A stretch of 36,005 nucleotides of DNA from Clostridia bacterium (GCA_900753165.1 CAADYC010000001.1:1-36005), one strand, 5' to 3'. Counted from the stretch's first letter, positions 8,807-18,344 are shown. Numbers and translations: made by a program. Notes: generated from the sequence alone by a model not told the origin.

Positions 8807-8998
8807 ATGCCGTTAATTACAGATATTCTTTGGGCATCAGGAAAGTTCTCAAATTATTCATATCTTTTGAGAAGAACTGGTGATTCGGTTGAGTCTCTTA
8901 AAAATATCGCTTTAACCAAAGAAATTTACAGTTGTACTTCAAAATCAAAAACTTTATCTTATTATGTAAAATTGATAAAAGAAAAAAATATTCAGTAA
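8807..8998 (+). pseudogene. Gene fragment, C-terminal piece
   Basis: The open frame reads as a plausible protein end (residues such as ILWASGKFSNYSYLLRRTGD) but has no ribosome site at the ATG. It stays open upstream to about 8750 (SEVIYAANILLND), which suggests the tail of a larger lost gene. Function not recognised. It ends 4 nt before a strong terminator, so the original 3' end seems kept. Confidence 0.4.
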
Positions 8999-9002
8999 TG
9001 TT

Positions 9003-9033
9003 AAAACACCCTATATCTTTATAGGGTGTTTTT
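9003..9033. terminator. Bidirectional terminator
   Basis: A perfect 13-bp stem AAAACACCCTATA/TATAGGGTGTTTT (9003-9015 with 9020-9032) has a TCTT loop. It serves the convergent fragment and the MATE gene. Confidence 0.85.
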
Positions 9034-9035
9034 AT

Positions 9036-11042
9036 CTATGCTTTTACCATTTCAAGTTTGCTCTCAACTAATTCACAAATTAAATCTGCAGATTTTTCAA
9101 CACCAAAAGCATCACTATTAATACAAATATCATAATTAGAATGATTATCCCATTCCTTTTCAGTATAATATTTATAATGATTTGCTCTTAATTTATCAAT
9201 ACGCTTAATCTCTTTCTCTGCTTTAGACTTATCCATACCATAATATTTAGTTGCTCTATTGATTTTATCTTCCATATCACTATAAACAAAAACATTTATA
9301 ACATTTTCTCTACCAGATAAAATGAAATCAGCACATCTACCAACAATAACGCAAGATTCTTTGTCAGCTACTTCTTTTATTAATTCAGATTCTTTAATGA
9401 ACAACTCATCACTATTATTTAATCCTGAATAATATCCATTATTTAAACTTGCTAAAGCATCTCTTTTTTGTTCATTGTTTTCAATATATTCTTCAGATAA
9501 ACCTGTTTCTTCTGCTACTTTTGAAATAAATTCATTATCATATAATTTTATTCCTAATTTATCAGCAACTAATTTTCCAATATATCTTCCACCTGATGCA
9601 TATTCTCTTGCTATTGTTATAACAACATGTTTTGAAAGTTTGCTTTCTGTGTTTGCTATAGTTTCTTTGTTTACTACTTTTACATTTCCTTGTTTTAATT
9701 TTCTTATTTCTCTTATCAAGAATATTGTTGCTAATATGAATGCTAATCCATCAGCAAATGGTCCTGCGAATAAAACTCCATGTATTCCAAACATCTTTCC
9801 AAAAATTATCATTGCAGGTATTAAGAAAGCAATTTGTCTTGATATTGAAAGTATTGCACTTATTATGCTCTTTCCAATTGCTTGGAAGAATATTCCTGAT
9901 GGAATTTGAATTCCATTACAGATGCAAAGCATTAAGTATGTTCTAAATGCTAAACATGCAAATTCCATGTAATTTGCGTCTCCACTACCAAATATTGATA
10001 TTAATTTATCTGGTATTGTTTGGAATAATATAAATGCTGTTGTACTAATTATAACACTTGATCCTAATACTATTTTTAATGTTGTTTTTACTCTGTCAAA
10101 TTTTCTAGCTCCATAGTTGTATCCAAATATTGGTTGTGCACCTGCTGCAATTCCTATTATTATGCTGTTTAATATTTGACTTATTTTCATTACAATTCCT
10201 AGAACTGTAATTGGTATTTCTGAGCCAAATTTTGATTCTGCTCCATATTTTCCAAGTGTATTGTTTTCAGTAGCCATTACAAATACTATACTCATTTGGT
10301 TTATAAAACTGCTTATTCCTAACATTGAAACTTTTTTTGCTACACTTGATTTTATTTTAAATGCTTCTTTACCTAATTTTATTGATTTAAATTTTTTAAC
10401 ATATAATGCATTTAGTATAAATACTAAAATTTGGCTTATTACAGTTGCAATTGCTGCTCCTTCAACTCCCATTTTAAATACAAATATAAATATTGGGTCT
10501 AATATTGTGTTTAATACTGCACCTACAAGCATTGTTGTCATTGAATATTTTGGACTTCCATCTGATCTTATTATTGAATTTAATGTTGTTCCTATCATTG
10601 AGAATGGTAATCCTATTGCTATTACATAACCATATTTTAATGCATATTCTTTTAATGCTTCTGTACATCCAAACATTGTTAATAATTGTGGTAAAAATAT
10701 TAATGTTATTGCACAGAATAATACTGATACTATTGTTGAAATTGCTAGTGAATTTCCTACACCTTTTGCTGCTTCATCTTTTTTCTTTTCTCCTAGTTTT
10801 AAGCTTAAATATGCTGATGCTCCATCTCCAAACATTAGTGAAAATGCTAAGCCTATCATTGTTAATGGGAATACTACGTTTGTTGCTCCATTTCCTAGGT
10901 ATCCTACTCCCCACCCTATAAAAATTTGGTCTACTATGTTATATAGTGAGTTTACTAATAGGGATATTATACATGGGATTGAAAATTTTCTTATTAATTT
11001 TCCTATTTTTTCTGTTCCTAGTATGTTTTCTTCTTTTTCCAA
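9036..11042 (-). CDS. MATE transporter fused to cytidylate-kinase-like domain
   Basis: The 668-aa protein joins two modules. Residues 1-450 form a MATE-type efflux transporter with about 12 membrane helices (typical LVNSLYNIVDQIFIGW at 29-44 and GAQPIFGYNYGARK at 301-314), which exports cationic compounds using Na+ or H+. After a linker (450-470), residues 472-668 match the cytidylate-kinase-like family, with a P-loop-like region AREYASGGRYIGK (478-490) and VIVGRCADFIL (565-575). The kinase module should be cytoplasmic. TTG at 11042 is the start: AAGGAG lies 7 nt upstream and the usual MATE N-terminus follows. A hairpin leader precedes the gene. Whether the kinase part is active is unknown. 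Confidence 0.93.
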   Translation of the reverse strand: MEKEENILGTEKIGKLIRKFSIPCIISLLVNSLYNIVDQIFIGWGVGYLGNGATNVVFPLTMIGLAFSLMFGDGASAYLSLKLGEKKKDEAAKGVGNSLAISTIVSVLFCAITLIFLPQLLTMFGCTEALKEYALKYGYVIAIGLPFSMIGTTLNSIIRSDGSPKYSMTTMLVGAVLNTILDPIFIFVFKMGVEGAAIATVISQILVFILNALYVKKFKSIKLGKEAFKIKSSVAKKVSMLGISSFINQMSIVFVMATENNTLGKYGAESKFGSEIPITVLGIVMKISQILNSIIIGIAAGAQPIFGYNYGARKFDRVKTTLKIVLGSSVIISTTAFILFQTIPDKLISIFGSGDANYMEFACLAFRTYLMLCICNGIQIPSGIFFQAIGKSIISAILSISRQIAFLIPAMIIFGKMFGIHGVLFAGPFADGLAFILATIFLIREIRKLKQGNVKVVNKETIANTESKLSKHVVITIAREYASGGRYIGKLVADKLGIKLYDNEFISKVAEETGLSEEYIENNEQKRDALASLNNGYYSGLNNSDELFIKESELIKEVADKESCVIVGRCADFILSGRENVINVFVYSDMEDKINRATKYYGMDKSKAEKEIKRIDKLRANHYKYYTEKEWDNHSNYDICINSDAFGVEKSADLICELVESKLEMVKA

Positions 11043-11083
11043 TTTTCTCTCCTTCTTTCTTTTGATATTTTTTGTCTTTGGGC

Positions 11084-11122
11084 GTAAAAAGCCGTAAGTC
11101 CTTGTCTGGACTTACGTTTTAC
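11084..11122 (-). promoter_or_regulatory. Leader hairpin of MATE-kinase gene, possible attenuator
   Basis: A 9-bp perfect stem CGTAAGTCC/GGACTTACG (11093-11101 with 11108-11116) is extended by GTAAAA/TTTTAC across a 3-nt bulge. On the minus-strand transcript it is followed by GGCTTTTTACG, a terminator-like tail, within a leader of about 90 nt. I cannot assign it to a known riboswitch class. Confidence 0.5.
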
Positions 11123-11137
11123 CTGCACGACTTATCT

Positions 11138-11166
11138 ATTATATCACAATTTTATTTTTTATGTAA
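11138..11166 (-). promoter_or_regulatory. MATE-kinase promoter
   Basis: Minus-strand TTACAT (11161-11166), 17-bp spacer, TATAAT (11138-11143). Confidence 0.7.
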
Positions 11167-11188
11167 GTGTTTTTTTTGAAATTTTTTA

Positions 11189-11944
11189 TTAATTTCTTCC
11201 AATTATATCTTTTATAATCTCCCCTGCAATAATCAAACCTGCAACAGAAGGCACAAACGAAATACTTCCAGGAACTTGATTACGAATACTACACTTTCTT
11301 TTAGTACCTGGAGGGCAAATGCAATTTGTTTTGCAACTATTTTCAATATTTTCATATGGACGTATTGGTTCTTCTTTTGAATAAACAACTTTAAGTTTCT
11401 TTATTCCCCTATTTCTCAATTCTTTTCTCATAACCTTTGCTAATGGACATACTGAAGTTTTATAAATATCTGTTACTTCAAATCTTGTTGGATCAAGTTT
11501 ATTTCCTGTCCCCATACTTGAAATAATAGGAATATTTAATTTATTAGCTCTTACAACTAACTCAACTTTAGCAGTTACTGTATCAACACTATCTACTATG
11601 TAATCAACTGTATTGTCCAAAATTTCTTTGCTATCTGGCATAAAAAATTCTTGATATACTTCTACATTTGCATTTGGGTTTATTTCTAAAATTCTTTCTT
11701 TTGCAACTTCAACTTTTGGCTTTCCAATTGTTTTTCTAGTTGCAATTATTTGTCTGTTCAAATTTGTTAAGCAAATCTTGTCATCATCTACTAATATAAA
11801 ATTGCTAACTCCTGCTCTTACAAGTCCTTCTACTACAAATGAACCAACTCCACCAATTCCAAATACTGCAACTTTTGCATTTTGTAATTTTTCTATTCCT
11901 TCTTTTCCTATCAATAGTTCTGTTCTTGAAAATTGATTTAACAT
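11189..11944 (-). CDS. tcdA: tRNA threonylcarbamoyladenosine dehydratase (TcdA/ThiF family)
   Basis: An E1-like ATP-dependent enzyme that cyclises t6A37 of tRNA to ct6A. The 251-aa protein has the Rossmann nucleotide site GIGGVGS (29-35), the family block VDDDKICLTNLNRQ (52-65) and the Cys-rich C-terminal segment CKTNCICPPGTKRKC typical of TcdA. Its ATG lies inside the last codons of mnmA (7-bp overlap), and the Gly-Gly-Gly codons at the mnmA end supply its GGAGGAGG site, so the two are translationally coupled. Members of this family are hard to tell apart from MoeB or ThiF, but length and the Cys segment favour TcdA. Confidence 0.9.
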   Translation of the reverse strand: MLNQFSRTELLIGKEGIEKLQNAKVAVFGIGGVGSFVVEGLVRAGVSNFILVDDDKICLTNLNRQIIATRKTIGKPKVEVAKERILEINPNANVEVYQEFFMPDSKEILDNTVDYIVDSVDTVTAKVELVVRANKLNIPIISSMGTGNKLDPTRFEVTDIYKTSVCPLAKVMRKELRNRGIKKLKVVYSKEEPIRPYENIENSCKTNCICPPGTKRKCSIRNQVPGSISFVPSVAGLIIAGEIIKDIIGRN

Positions 11945-12993
11945 TTTATTTTTCCTCCTCCAAGAACTATGTCTCCAACATAAAATACAGCTGATTGACC
12001 TGGTGTTATTGCTCTTTGTGGTTCGGTAAATGTTACTTTGATATTTTCTCCGTCTTGCTTAATTTTGGCTTTTGCAACTTTTGATGAATATCTGGTTTTT
12101 ACATCAACTTCCATTGGCTCTTCTATTTTATCAACTAATAATAAGTTAATATCTGTAACTGTAATTTCTTTTTTGTATAGTTCTTTTTCTTCTCCTACTA
12201 TTACTTCATTTTTTGCTTTGTTAAATCCTAAAACAAATAATGGTACTTTATATGATATTCCTAGTCCTTTTCTTTGACCTATTGTGTAATTGTATAGACC
12301 TGTATGTTTTCCTAATATTTCACCTTTTGAATTTACAATATTTCCTTTTTTAGGTTTTATATCTGAATTAGTTTCAAGGAATTTTTTGTAATTTCCATCT
12401 GGCACAAAACATATATCTTCACTGTCTGGTTTATTTGCTACTTTTAAGTTATTTTCTCTTGCTATTTCACGTATTTGTTCTTTGTCTGTAAAATCTGCTA
12501 ATGGAAATAATACATGTTCTATCAATTCTTTTGGAATATTCCATAATACATAACTTTGGTCTTTTTTACCTGCTTGTGATTTTTTTAGTACCCATCTTCC
12601 ATATTTTTCGCTATATTCTGTTTTTGCATAATGTCCTGTTGCTATGTAATTACATCCTAGTTCCTTTGCTTTTTCCCACATAATTCCAAACTTCATATAT
12701 TTGTTACATTCGATACATGGGTTTGGTGTTCTGCAATTTGCGTAACAATCTATAAAATCATTTATTACATAGTCTTTGAATTGTTCTTTGCAATTATATG
12801 TAAAATGTGGAATTCCTATTGTTTTGCAAACATTTTTTGCATCTATGTATGTGTTTATGTTACAACAACTGCTTCCTGCAAATAGTTCTAGTGTTATTCC
12901 TAATGGCTCATATCCTTCTTTTTTTAGTAGTAGTGCTGATACTGAGCTGTCAACTCCTCCACTCATTCCTAATAATACTTTTTTGTTTTCCAT
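11938..12993 (-). CDS. mnmA: tRNA-specific 2-thiouridylase MnmA
   Basis: Adds sulfur to U34 of tRNA for Lys, Glu and Gln. It adenylates the base and transfers sulfur from a cysteine desulfurase. The 351-aa length is typical. The PP-loop SGGVDSS is at 11-17, and the catalytic cysteines are Cys96 (NPCIECNK) and Cys195 (SEDICFVPDG). An extra cysteine, Cys93, gives a Cys-x-x-Cys. It sits downstream of sufS and sufU, which can provide persulfide sulfur. The start has GGAGG 6 nt upstream, right after a hairpin (13005-13036) in the spacer. Confidence 0.96.
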   Translation of the reverse strand: MENKKVLLGMSGGVDSSVSALLLKKEGYEPLGITLELFAGSSCCNINTYIDAKNVCKTIGIPHFTYNCKEQFKDYVINDFIDCYANCRTPNPCIECNKYMKFGIMWEKAKELGCNYIATGHYAKTEYSEKYGRWVLKKSQAGKKDQSYVLWNIPKELIEHVLFPLADFTDKEQIREIARENNLKVANKPDSEDICFVPDGNYKKFLETNSDIKPKKGNIVNSKGEILGKHTGLYNYTIGQRKGLGISYKVPLFVLGFNKAKNEVIVGEEKELYKKEITVTDINLLLVDKIEEPMEVDVKTRYSSKVAKAKIKQDGENIKVTFTEPQRAITPGQSAVFYVGDIVLGGGKIKC

Positions 12994-13004
12994 TTTTACC
13001 TCCG

Positions 13005-13036
13005 GTTGTCAATAGGGGTGCACCCTTTTTGACAAC
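13005..13036 (-). repeat. Hairpin in sufU-mnmA spacer
   Basis: An 8-bp outer stem GTTGTCAA/TTGACAAC, one mismatch and a 5-bp inner stem close on TGCA, with the palindrome GGGTGCACCC at the tip. It lies 17 nt after the sufU stop codon and abuts the mnmA ribosome site (CCGGAGG). There is no T-tract, so it may affect mnmA translation or mRNA processing, or be an inserted palindromic unit. Confidence 0.7.
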
Positions 13037-13053
13037 TTTTATTTATTTGATTT

Positions 13054-13521
13054 TTATTGACAACAATTTATATTTCCAGTTCCTGTACTATCATTTTTAT
13101 TTAGCATATCTTCAATAGTATGCCAAGCCAAAAGAGCACATTTAACCCTTGCCGGCATATTAGACACATTTCTAAAAGCTATTGCATCTTCCAATTTTTT
13201 AAGTTCTTCCTCATCAGTTGTTTCTCTTTTTATCATTTCTATAAATGTTTTTATAATCTCTTTTGCCTCTTCAACTGTTTTACCTTTTAGTGTATCTATC
13301 ATTATTGATGTTGATGCTTGTGAAATTGCACATCCATGTCCTGAAAATGCCATATCTTCTATTTTATTTCCATTTAATTTTAATTGTAGTGTTATTTCAT
13401 CTCCACAATTGGGGTTATGCCCTACTTCACAGTAATCTGCATTTTCTAGTTTCTTTTTGTTGTATGAATTCATACTGTGTTCCATTATTAATTCATTGTA
13501 AACATCTGTTAACTCGTCCAT
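13054..13521 (-). CDS. sufU: Fe-S assembly protein SufU
   Basis: NifU/IscU-like zinc protein that in Firmicutes accepts persulfide sulfur from SufS. The 155-aa protein has the expected ligands in NPNCGDE (Cys39, Asp41), GHGCAIS (Cys64) and ARVKCALLAW (Cys127 region). The last residues (INCCQ) add a C-terminal Cys pair of unknown role. It starts 10 nt after the end of sufS, with GGGAG at the start. Confidence 0.95.
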   Translation of the reverse strand: MDELTDVYNELIMEHSMNSYNKKKLENADYCEVGHNPNCGDEITLQLKLNGNKIEDMAFSGHGCAISQASTSIMIDTLKGKTVEEAKEIIKTFIEMIKRETTDEEELKKLEDAIAFRNVSNMPARVKCALLAWHTIEDMLNKNDSTGTGNINCCQ

Positions 13522-13530
13522 TTTTTCTCC

Positions 13531-14751
<1,221 letters not shown>

Positions 14752-15369
14752 TTATCTTTCTTCCCCTTCAATTCTTTCTATATAAGATTTTGCTTTTTGA
14801 TAAATTTCATTCCAGTTTTTAACTCTTTCTATATTACCTGCATCTATATTTTCGTTCATTTTTGTTGTCATTAAATATGTTTTAATTCCGTTTTCTTCTA
14901 GCTGTTTACATGTATCATAACTGTCTTCTATAAATATTTCTATTCCATTTTCCATACAAAATTTTAATTTATCAGATGCATTAATAATTAATTTATCATA
15001 TGGAATATTGTTGTCTTTTAATGTTTTAATTGTAATATTTTTCGTATCACAATTTTTTATTTGTGTAAGTCTTGCTGTTATAAATAATATTTCATTTCCT
15101 TCATCTTTTAATTTAGTAATTGTTTCAGCTGCATTTGGCATTGGTGAACATTCTTCTAATACATTTTTATAATATGTATCAAAAAAATCAAATTTTGTTT
15201 TATCATCCCATCCATATAGTACTTTCAAATAGTATCTATTTTGTATTAAACCTAAATTACCATTTGTTCCTTTTCTCCCTAAAATTTGTGTATCATAAAT
15301 ATCTGCATATTTTATCATTGACTTTACAGTTATTACTGTTGTGTCATCTATGTCTATTCCTATCTTCAT
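14752..15369 (-). CDS. HAD-superfamily 5'-nucleotidase-like protein
   Basis: A 205-aa haloacid-dehalogenase-fold phosphatase resembling the NT5C (5'(3')-deoxyribonucleotidase) group. Motif I is GIDIDDTT with nucleophile Asp6 and acid Asp8, motif II is FITAR, and motif IV is IEDSYD. The substrate is unknown. It is embedded in the suf operon between sufD (10 nt upstream) and sufS (no gap), with AGGAG at its start. A nucleotidase is not a standard Suf component, so its presence is either a co-regulated housekeeping role or an uncharacterised link to cofactor or nucleotide supply; that is inference. Confidence 0.8.
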   Translation of the reverse strand: MKIGIDIDDTTVITVKSMIKYADIYDTQILGRKGTNGNLGLIQNRYYLKVLYGWDDKTKFDFFDTYYKNVLEECSPMPNAAETITKLKDEGNEILFITARLTQIKNCDTKNITIKTLKDNNIPYDKLIINASDKLKFCMENGIEIFIEDSYDTCKQLEENGIKTYLMTTKMNENIDAGNIERVKNWNEIYQKAKSYIERIEGEER

Positions 15370-15379
15370 AATTCTTCTC

Positions 15380-16501
15380 CTAATCTAACCTCTTATCAAT
15401 TTCTTGAAGAATTTCTTCTCTCAATTCATCATTTTCAATTTTTTCTAAAATCTGATTAAATCTAGCTCTAACCATCAGCTTCATAGCCTCTTTAAGTTCA
15501 AAACCTCTACTCATAATATAAAATAATTCTTTTTCTCCAATTTTTCCAGCCGAACTTGAATGATTACCTTCAACCTCTTCTTCAGAACAAAGAAGCATTG
15601 GTAAAGCTATTGATTTTGCTGTATCTGACAACAACATACAAGCCTCATTTTCATTTCCAGTAGCCTTTTTGCAACCTTTTTTGAAATCAATTGTTCCTTT
15701 AAAATGTTTTTTGGATGTATCTTTTAAAGCTCCTTGAACCTCTATATCGATATTAGATTTTTTACCTCTTAATTCGCCTATATAATTTAAGTCAAAAACT
15801 TGATTTTCTTTTCCTAAATAAATTGTGTTTAGTTGATTATCACAATTATCCCCTTGTAAATTAGAATAATAATTTGTAATGCTATGCTTTCCGCCAAAAT
15901 CAACCATTGTATAATTAATTTTTGCATTTTCCCCAAAATCATTTTCAATTGCTAAAAAATTATTTGATTTTGTATTCATTAAATTAACCAATACAATATT
16001 CAATTCTGCGTTTTTTTCAGCTTTTGCTTTTATTATTCCATTGTGATAACTTTCATTTTCCTGGTTTGAAGTATATTTTATTATTACTGTTGATTTTGAG
16101 TTTTCATTTGCAGTAATTTCTATATTATCTATTAATATAGTATTTTCATTATCAAAATTAAAATCTATTTCCGCTTCTATTTTTTCTTCTCTTATATCAG
16201 AACATTCACATAATTTTGGCATAACCTCTTCATTTTGATTACTATTTATGTTTAATATTATTTTTTGATTTGCTCCGTGTTTTACTTGATTTGTAAGTTC
16301 TTCACTTAAACCATAAACTAAATCTGTATTTGTATTATCTGCATTTTGTTCTATATGCATTTTAGATGTGTCACCAATTATTGTTACATTTTCAAATGCT
16401 GGTATAACTTCTGGAATTTCAATGTTTTCTAATTTTATATTGTTTATTTTAAAATTCTTTGCTGTTCTAACTGGTGTTTCATTTAATTTTAAATTATCCA
16501 T
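15380..16501 (-). CDS. sufD: Fe-S scaffold subunit SufD
   Basis: Beta-helix subunit of the SufBCD scaffold, which builds Fe-S clusters with SufB and the SufC ATPase. The conserved C-terminal end is present: GNHSSSAGKIGEKELFYIMSRGF, containing the histidine equivalent to the SufD cluster-binding residue. ATG at 16501 is preferred: GGA lies 7 nt upstream, while an in-frame ATG at 16507 overlaps the ribosome site. Sequence is divergent and Asn/Glu-rich, common in SufD of this group. It follows a perfect palindromic repeat that separates it from sufB. Confidence 0.92.
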   Translation of the reverse strand: MDNLKLNETPVRTAKNFKINNIKLENIEIPEVIPAFENVTIIGDTSKMHIEQNADNTNTDLVYGLSEELTNQVKHGANQKIILNINSNQNEEVMPKLCECSDIREEKIEAEIDFNFDNENTILIDNIEITANENSKSTVIIKYTSNQENESYHNGIIKAKAEKNAELNIVLVNLMNTKSNNFLAIENDFGENAKINYTMVDFGGKHSITNYYSNLQGDNCDNQLNTIYLGKENQVFDLNYIGELRGKKSNIDIEVQGALKDTSKKHFKGTIDFKKGCKKATGNENEACMLLSDTAKSIALPMLLCSEEEVEGNHSSSAGKIGEKELFYIMSRGFELKEAMKLMVRARFNQILEKIENDELREEILQEIDKRLD

Positions 16502-16523
16502 CAACATTTCCTTTCTTATTTTT

Positions 16524-16600
16524 CGGGATATGGGGACGGGTCTTCAATCCCTCTTTTTTTTATAATTTTTTCGGGATTGAAGACCCGTCCCCATATCCCG
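16524..16600 (-). repeat. Palindromic repeat, copy 2 (sufB-sufD spacer)
   Basis: A perfect 28-bp inverted repeat (16524-16551 and 16573-16600) has a 21-nt A/T loop. The core matches copy 1 at 1264-1327 but in the opposite orientation. It begins 5 nt after the sufB stop codon and ends about 22 nt before the sufD start, nearly the same placement as copy 1. Confidence 0.9.
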
Positions 16601-16605
16601 AAATT

Positions 16606-18006
16606 TTATCCTATTGCTCCTTCTAATTCTAAGTTAATAAGATTATTCATTTCAACAGCATATTCTACTGGTAATTCTTTTGCTATTGGATGAGCAAAAC
16701 CTCTTACTATCATAGCCTTTGCATCTTCTTCTGATAGTCCTCTGCTCATTAAATAGAATATTGTTTTATCACTTATTTTCCCTATTTTGGCTTCGTGTGA
16801 AAATTCAACTTCATCTGTTCTTATGTCATTTGTTGGTATTGTGTCTGAAATTGATATGTCGTCTAACATAAGTGATTCACATGATACTGATGATTTTGAA
16901 TTTTTTGCATTTTCATTTATTCTTACTAAACTTCTATATGTGCATTTTCCGCCGTTTTTTGATATTGATTTTGCATTTACTACACTTGATGTGTTTGGTG
17001 CATTATGAATTACTTTGAATCCATTGTCTAGGTTTTGTCCTCCACCTGCAAATGATATTCCTGTAAATTCTGTTTTTGCGCCTTCTCCATTTAATATGCT
17101 CATTGGATATAGCATTGATATTTTTGACCCAAATGACCCTGATACCCAGTCCATTTTTGCATTTTTTCCTACTATTGCTTTTTTTGTATTTAAGTTAAGC
17201 ATATTTTTTGACCAGTTTTCTATTGTTGAATATCTTAAATAAGCATTGTCTGCTACATATAATTCAACACATCCAGCATGTAAGTTTACTTTATTGTATT
17301 TTGGTGCTGAACATCCTTCTATAAAGTGTAAGCTTGCTCCTTCTTCTACAATTATCAATGTGTGTTCAAATTGTCCTGATTCTGGTGAGTTTAGTCTGAA
17401 GTATGATTGTAATGGAACATCTACTTTTACTCCTTTTGGTACATATACAAATGAACCTCCTGACCATACTGCTCCATGTAATGCAACAAATTTGTGATCA
17501 TTTACTGGTACGCATTTCATAAAGTGTGATTTTACTAGTTCTGGATATTCTCGTACTGCTGTTTCCATATCTGTATAAATTACACCTTGTTTTATCAATT
17601 CTTCTTTCATACTATGGTAAACAACTTCTGAATCATATTGTGCCCCAACACCTGCAAGTGATGTTTTTTCTGCTTCTGGTATCCCTAATTTATCAAATGT
17701 GTTTTTAATGTCTTCTGGCACGTCATCCCATGAACTATTTAATTTTGACTTTGGTCTTACATATGTTGCAATCTCGTCCATATTTAATTCTGATAAATCT
17801 GGTCCCCATGTCGGCATTTCTAAATTGTTATATACTTCTAATGCTTTTAGTCTAAATTCTCTCATCCAGTCTGGGTCGTTTTTTTGTTTTGATATTTCTT
17901 CTATTATTTCTGGTGTTAAACCTTTTTTTATTTTGAAGTCATATTCATCTTTGTTTTTTATATCATAGATATTTCTATTTATTTCTTCTAAATTTGTTTT
18001 TGACAT
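16606..18006 (-). CDS. sufB: Fe-S scaffold subunit SufB
   Basis: Core scaffold of the SufBCD complex. The 466-aa protein is highly conserved: HGAVWSGGSFVYVPKGV, the HFIEGCSAP block, SISKNGGKCTYRSLV, and a C-terminal EVEFSHEAKIGKISDKTIFYLMSRG. These carry the Cys and Glu/His residues used in cluster assembly. GAAAGGA lies 10 nt upstream of the ATG. It is separated from sufC by a gene on the other strand, so it may have its own promoter in the 18007-18089 gap, or be transcribed through antisense to that gene. Confidence 0.97.
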   Translation of the reverse strand: MSKTNLEEINRNIYDIKNKDEYDFKIKKGLTPEIIEEISKQKNDPDWMREFRLKALEVYNNLEMPTWGPDLSELNMDEIATYVRPKSKLNSSWDDVPEDIKNTFDKLGIPEAEKTSLAGVGAQYDSEVVYHSMKEELIKQGVIYTDMETAVREYPELVKSHFMKCVPVNDHKFVALHGAVWSGGSFVYVPKGVKVDVPLQSYFRLNSPESGQFEHTLIIVEEGASLHFIEGCSAPKYNKVNLHAGCVELYVADNAYLRYSTIENWSKNMLNLNTKKAIVGKNAKMDWVSGSFGSKISMLYPMSILNGEGAKTEFTGISFAGGGQNLDNGFKVIHNAPNTSSVVNAKSISKNGGKCTYRSLVRINENAKNSKSSVSCESLMLDDISISDTIPTNDIRTDEVEFSHEAKIGKISDKTIFYLMSRGLSEEDAKAMIVRGFAHPIAKELPVEYAVEMNNLINLELEGAIG

Positions 18007-18028
18007 TTTATATAGTCCTTTCTAAAAC

Positions 18029-18057
18029 TTGTATTTTATGTAAAATTGTGGTATAAT
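18029..18057 (+). promoter_or_regulatory. Promoter of small membrane protein
   Basis: TTGTAT (18029-18034), 17-bp spacer, TATAAT (18052-18057), divergent from sufB. Confidence 0.7.
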
Positions 18058-18089
18058 ATTTTTATAAAAAACTTAAGGAGGTCACTTAT

Positions 18090-18308
18090 ATGAAAGAAAG
18101 TTATTTAACTCGGGGCTTTTTTTATGGTATTGTAGGACTTATACTTACTATTTTTTCACTTTGTGTTTATTTTCTAGAGATACCATTTATTCCCGAATCA
18201 ATTAAGTTTCCTTGTACAGGATGCTTAGTTGCTATTGCAATATCTAATATTGTCAAGTGTATCATTTCTTTAGTATTTCACTATGACGCAACTTATTATC
18301 CATTCTAG
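18090..18308 (+). CDS. Small two-helix membrane protein inside the suf cluster
   Basis: This 72-aa protein is not recognised. It has two membrane helices (about residues 9-30 and 42-63), with a Pro-rich turn containing FPCTGC between them and a final HYDATYYPF. A strong AAGGAGG site 8 nt upstream and a good promoter support it as a real gene. It runs against the suf genes between sufC and sufB and would be antisense to any sufC-sufB read-through transcript. A link to iron or sulfur transport is only suggested by position. Confidence 0.7.
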   Translation: MKESYLTRGFFYGIVGLILTIFSLCVYFLEIPFIPESIKFPCTGCLVAIAISNIVKCIISLVFHYDATYYPF

Positions 18309-18315
18309 GTGTCCG

Positions 18316-18344
18316 GGGTAATAATCATTTTTTGATTATTACCC
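18316..18344. terminator. Hairpin between convergent small ORF and sufC
   Basis: A 12-bp perfect stem GGGTAATAATCA/TGATTATTACCC has a T5 loop. It reaches the first base of the sufC stop codon. No strong T-tract follows on either strand, so termination may be leaky. Confidence 0.6.

Noticed and set aside
16524..16600. Simple intrinsic terminator between sufB and sufD
   Set aside because: No T-tract follows the stem on the transcribed strand, the loop is long, and the core is shared with another spacer, so it is better described as a repeat.
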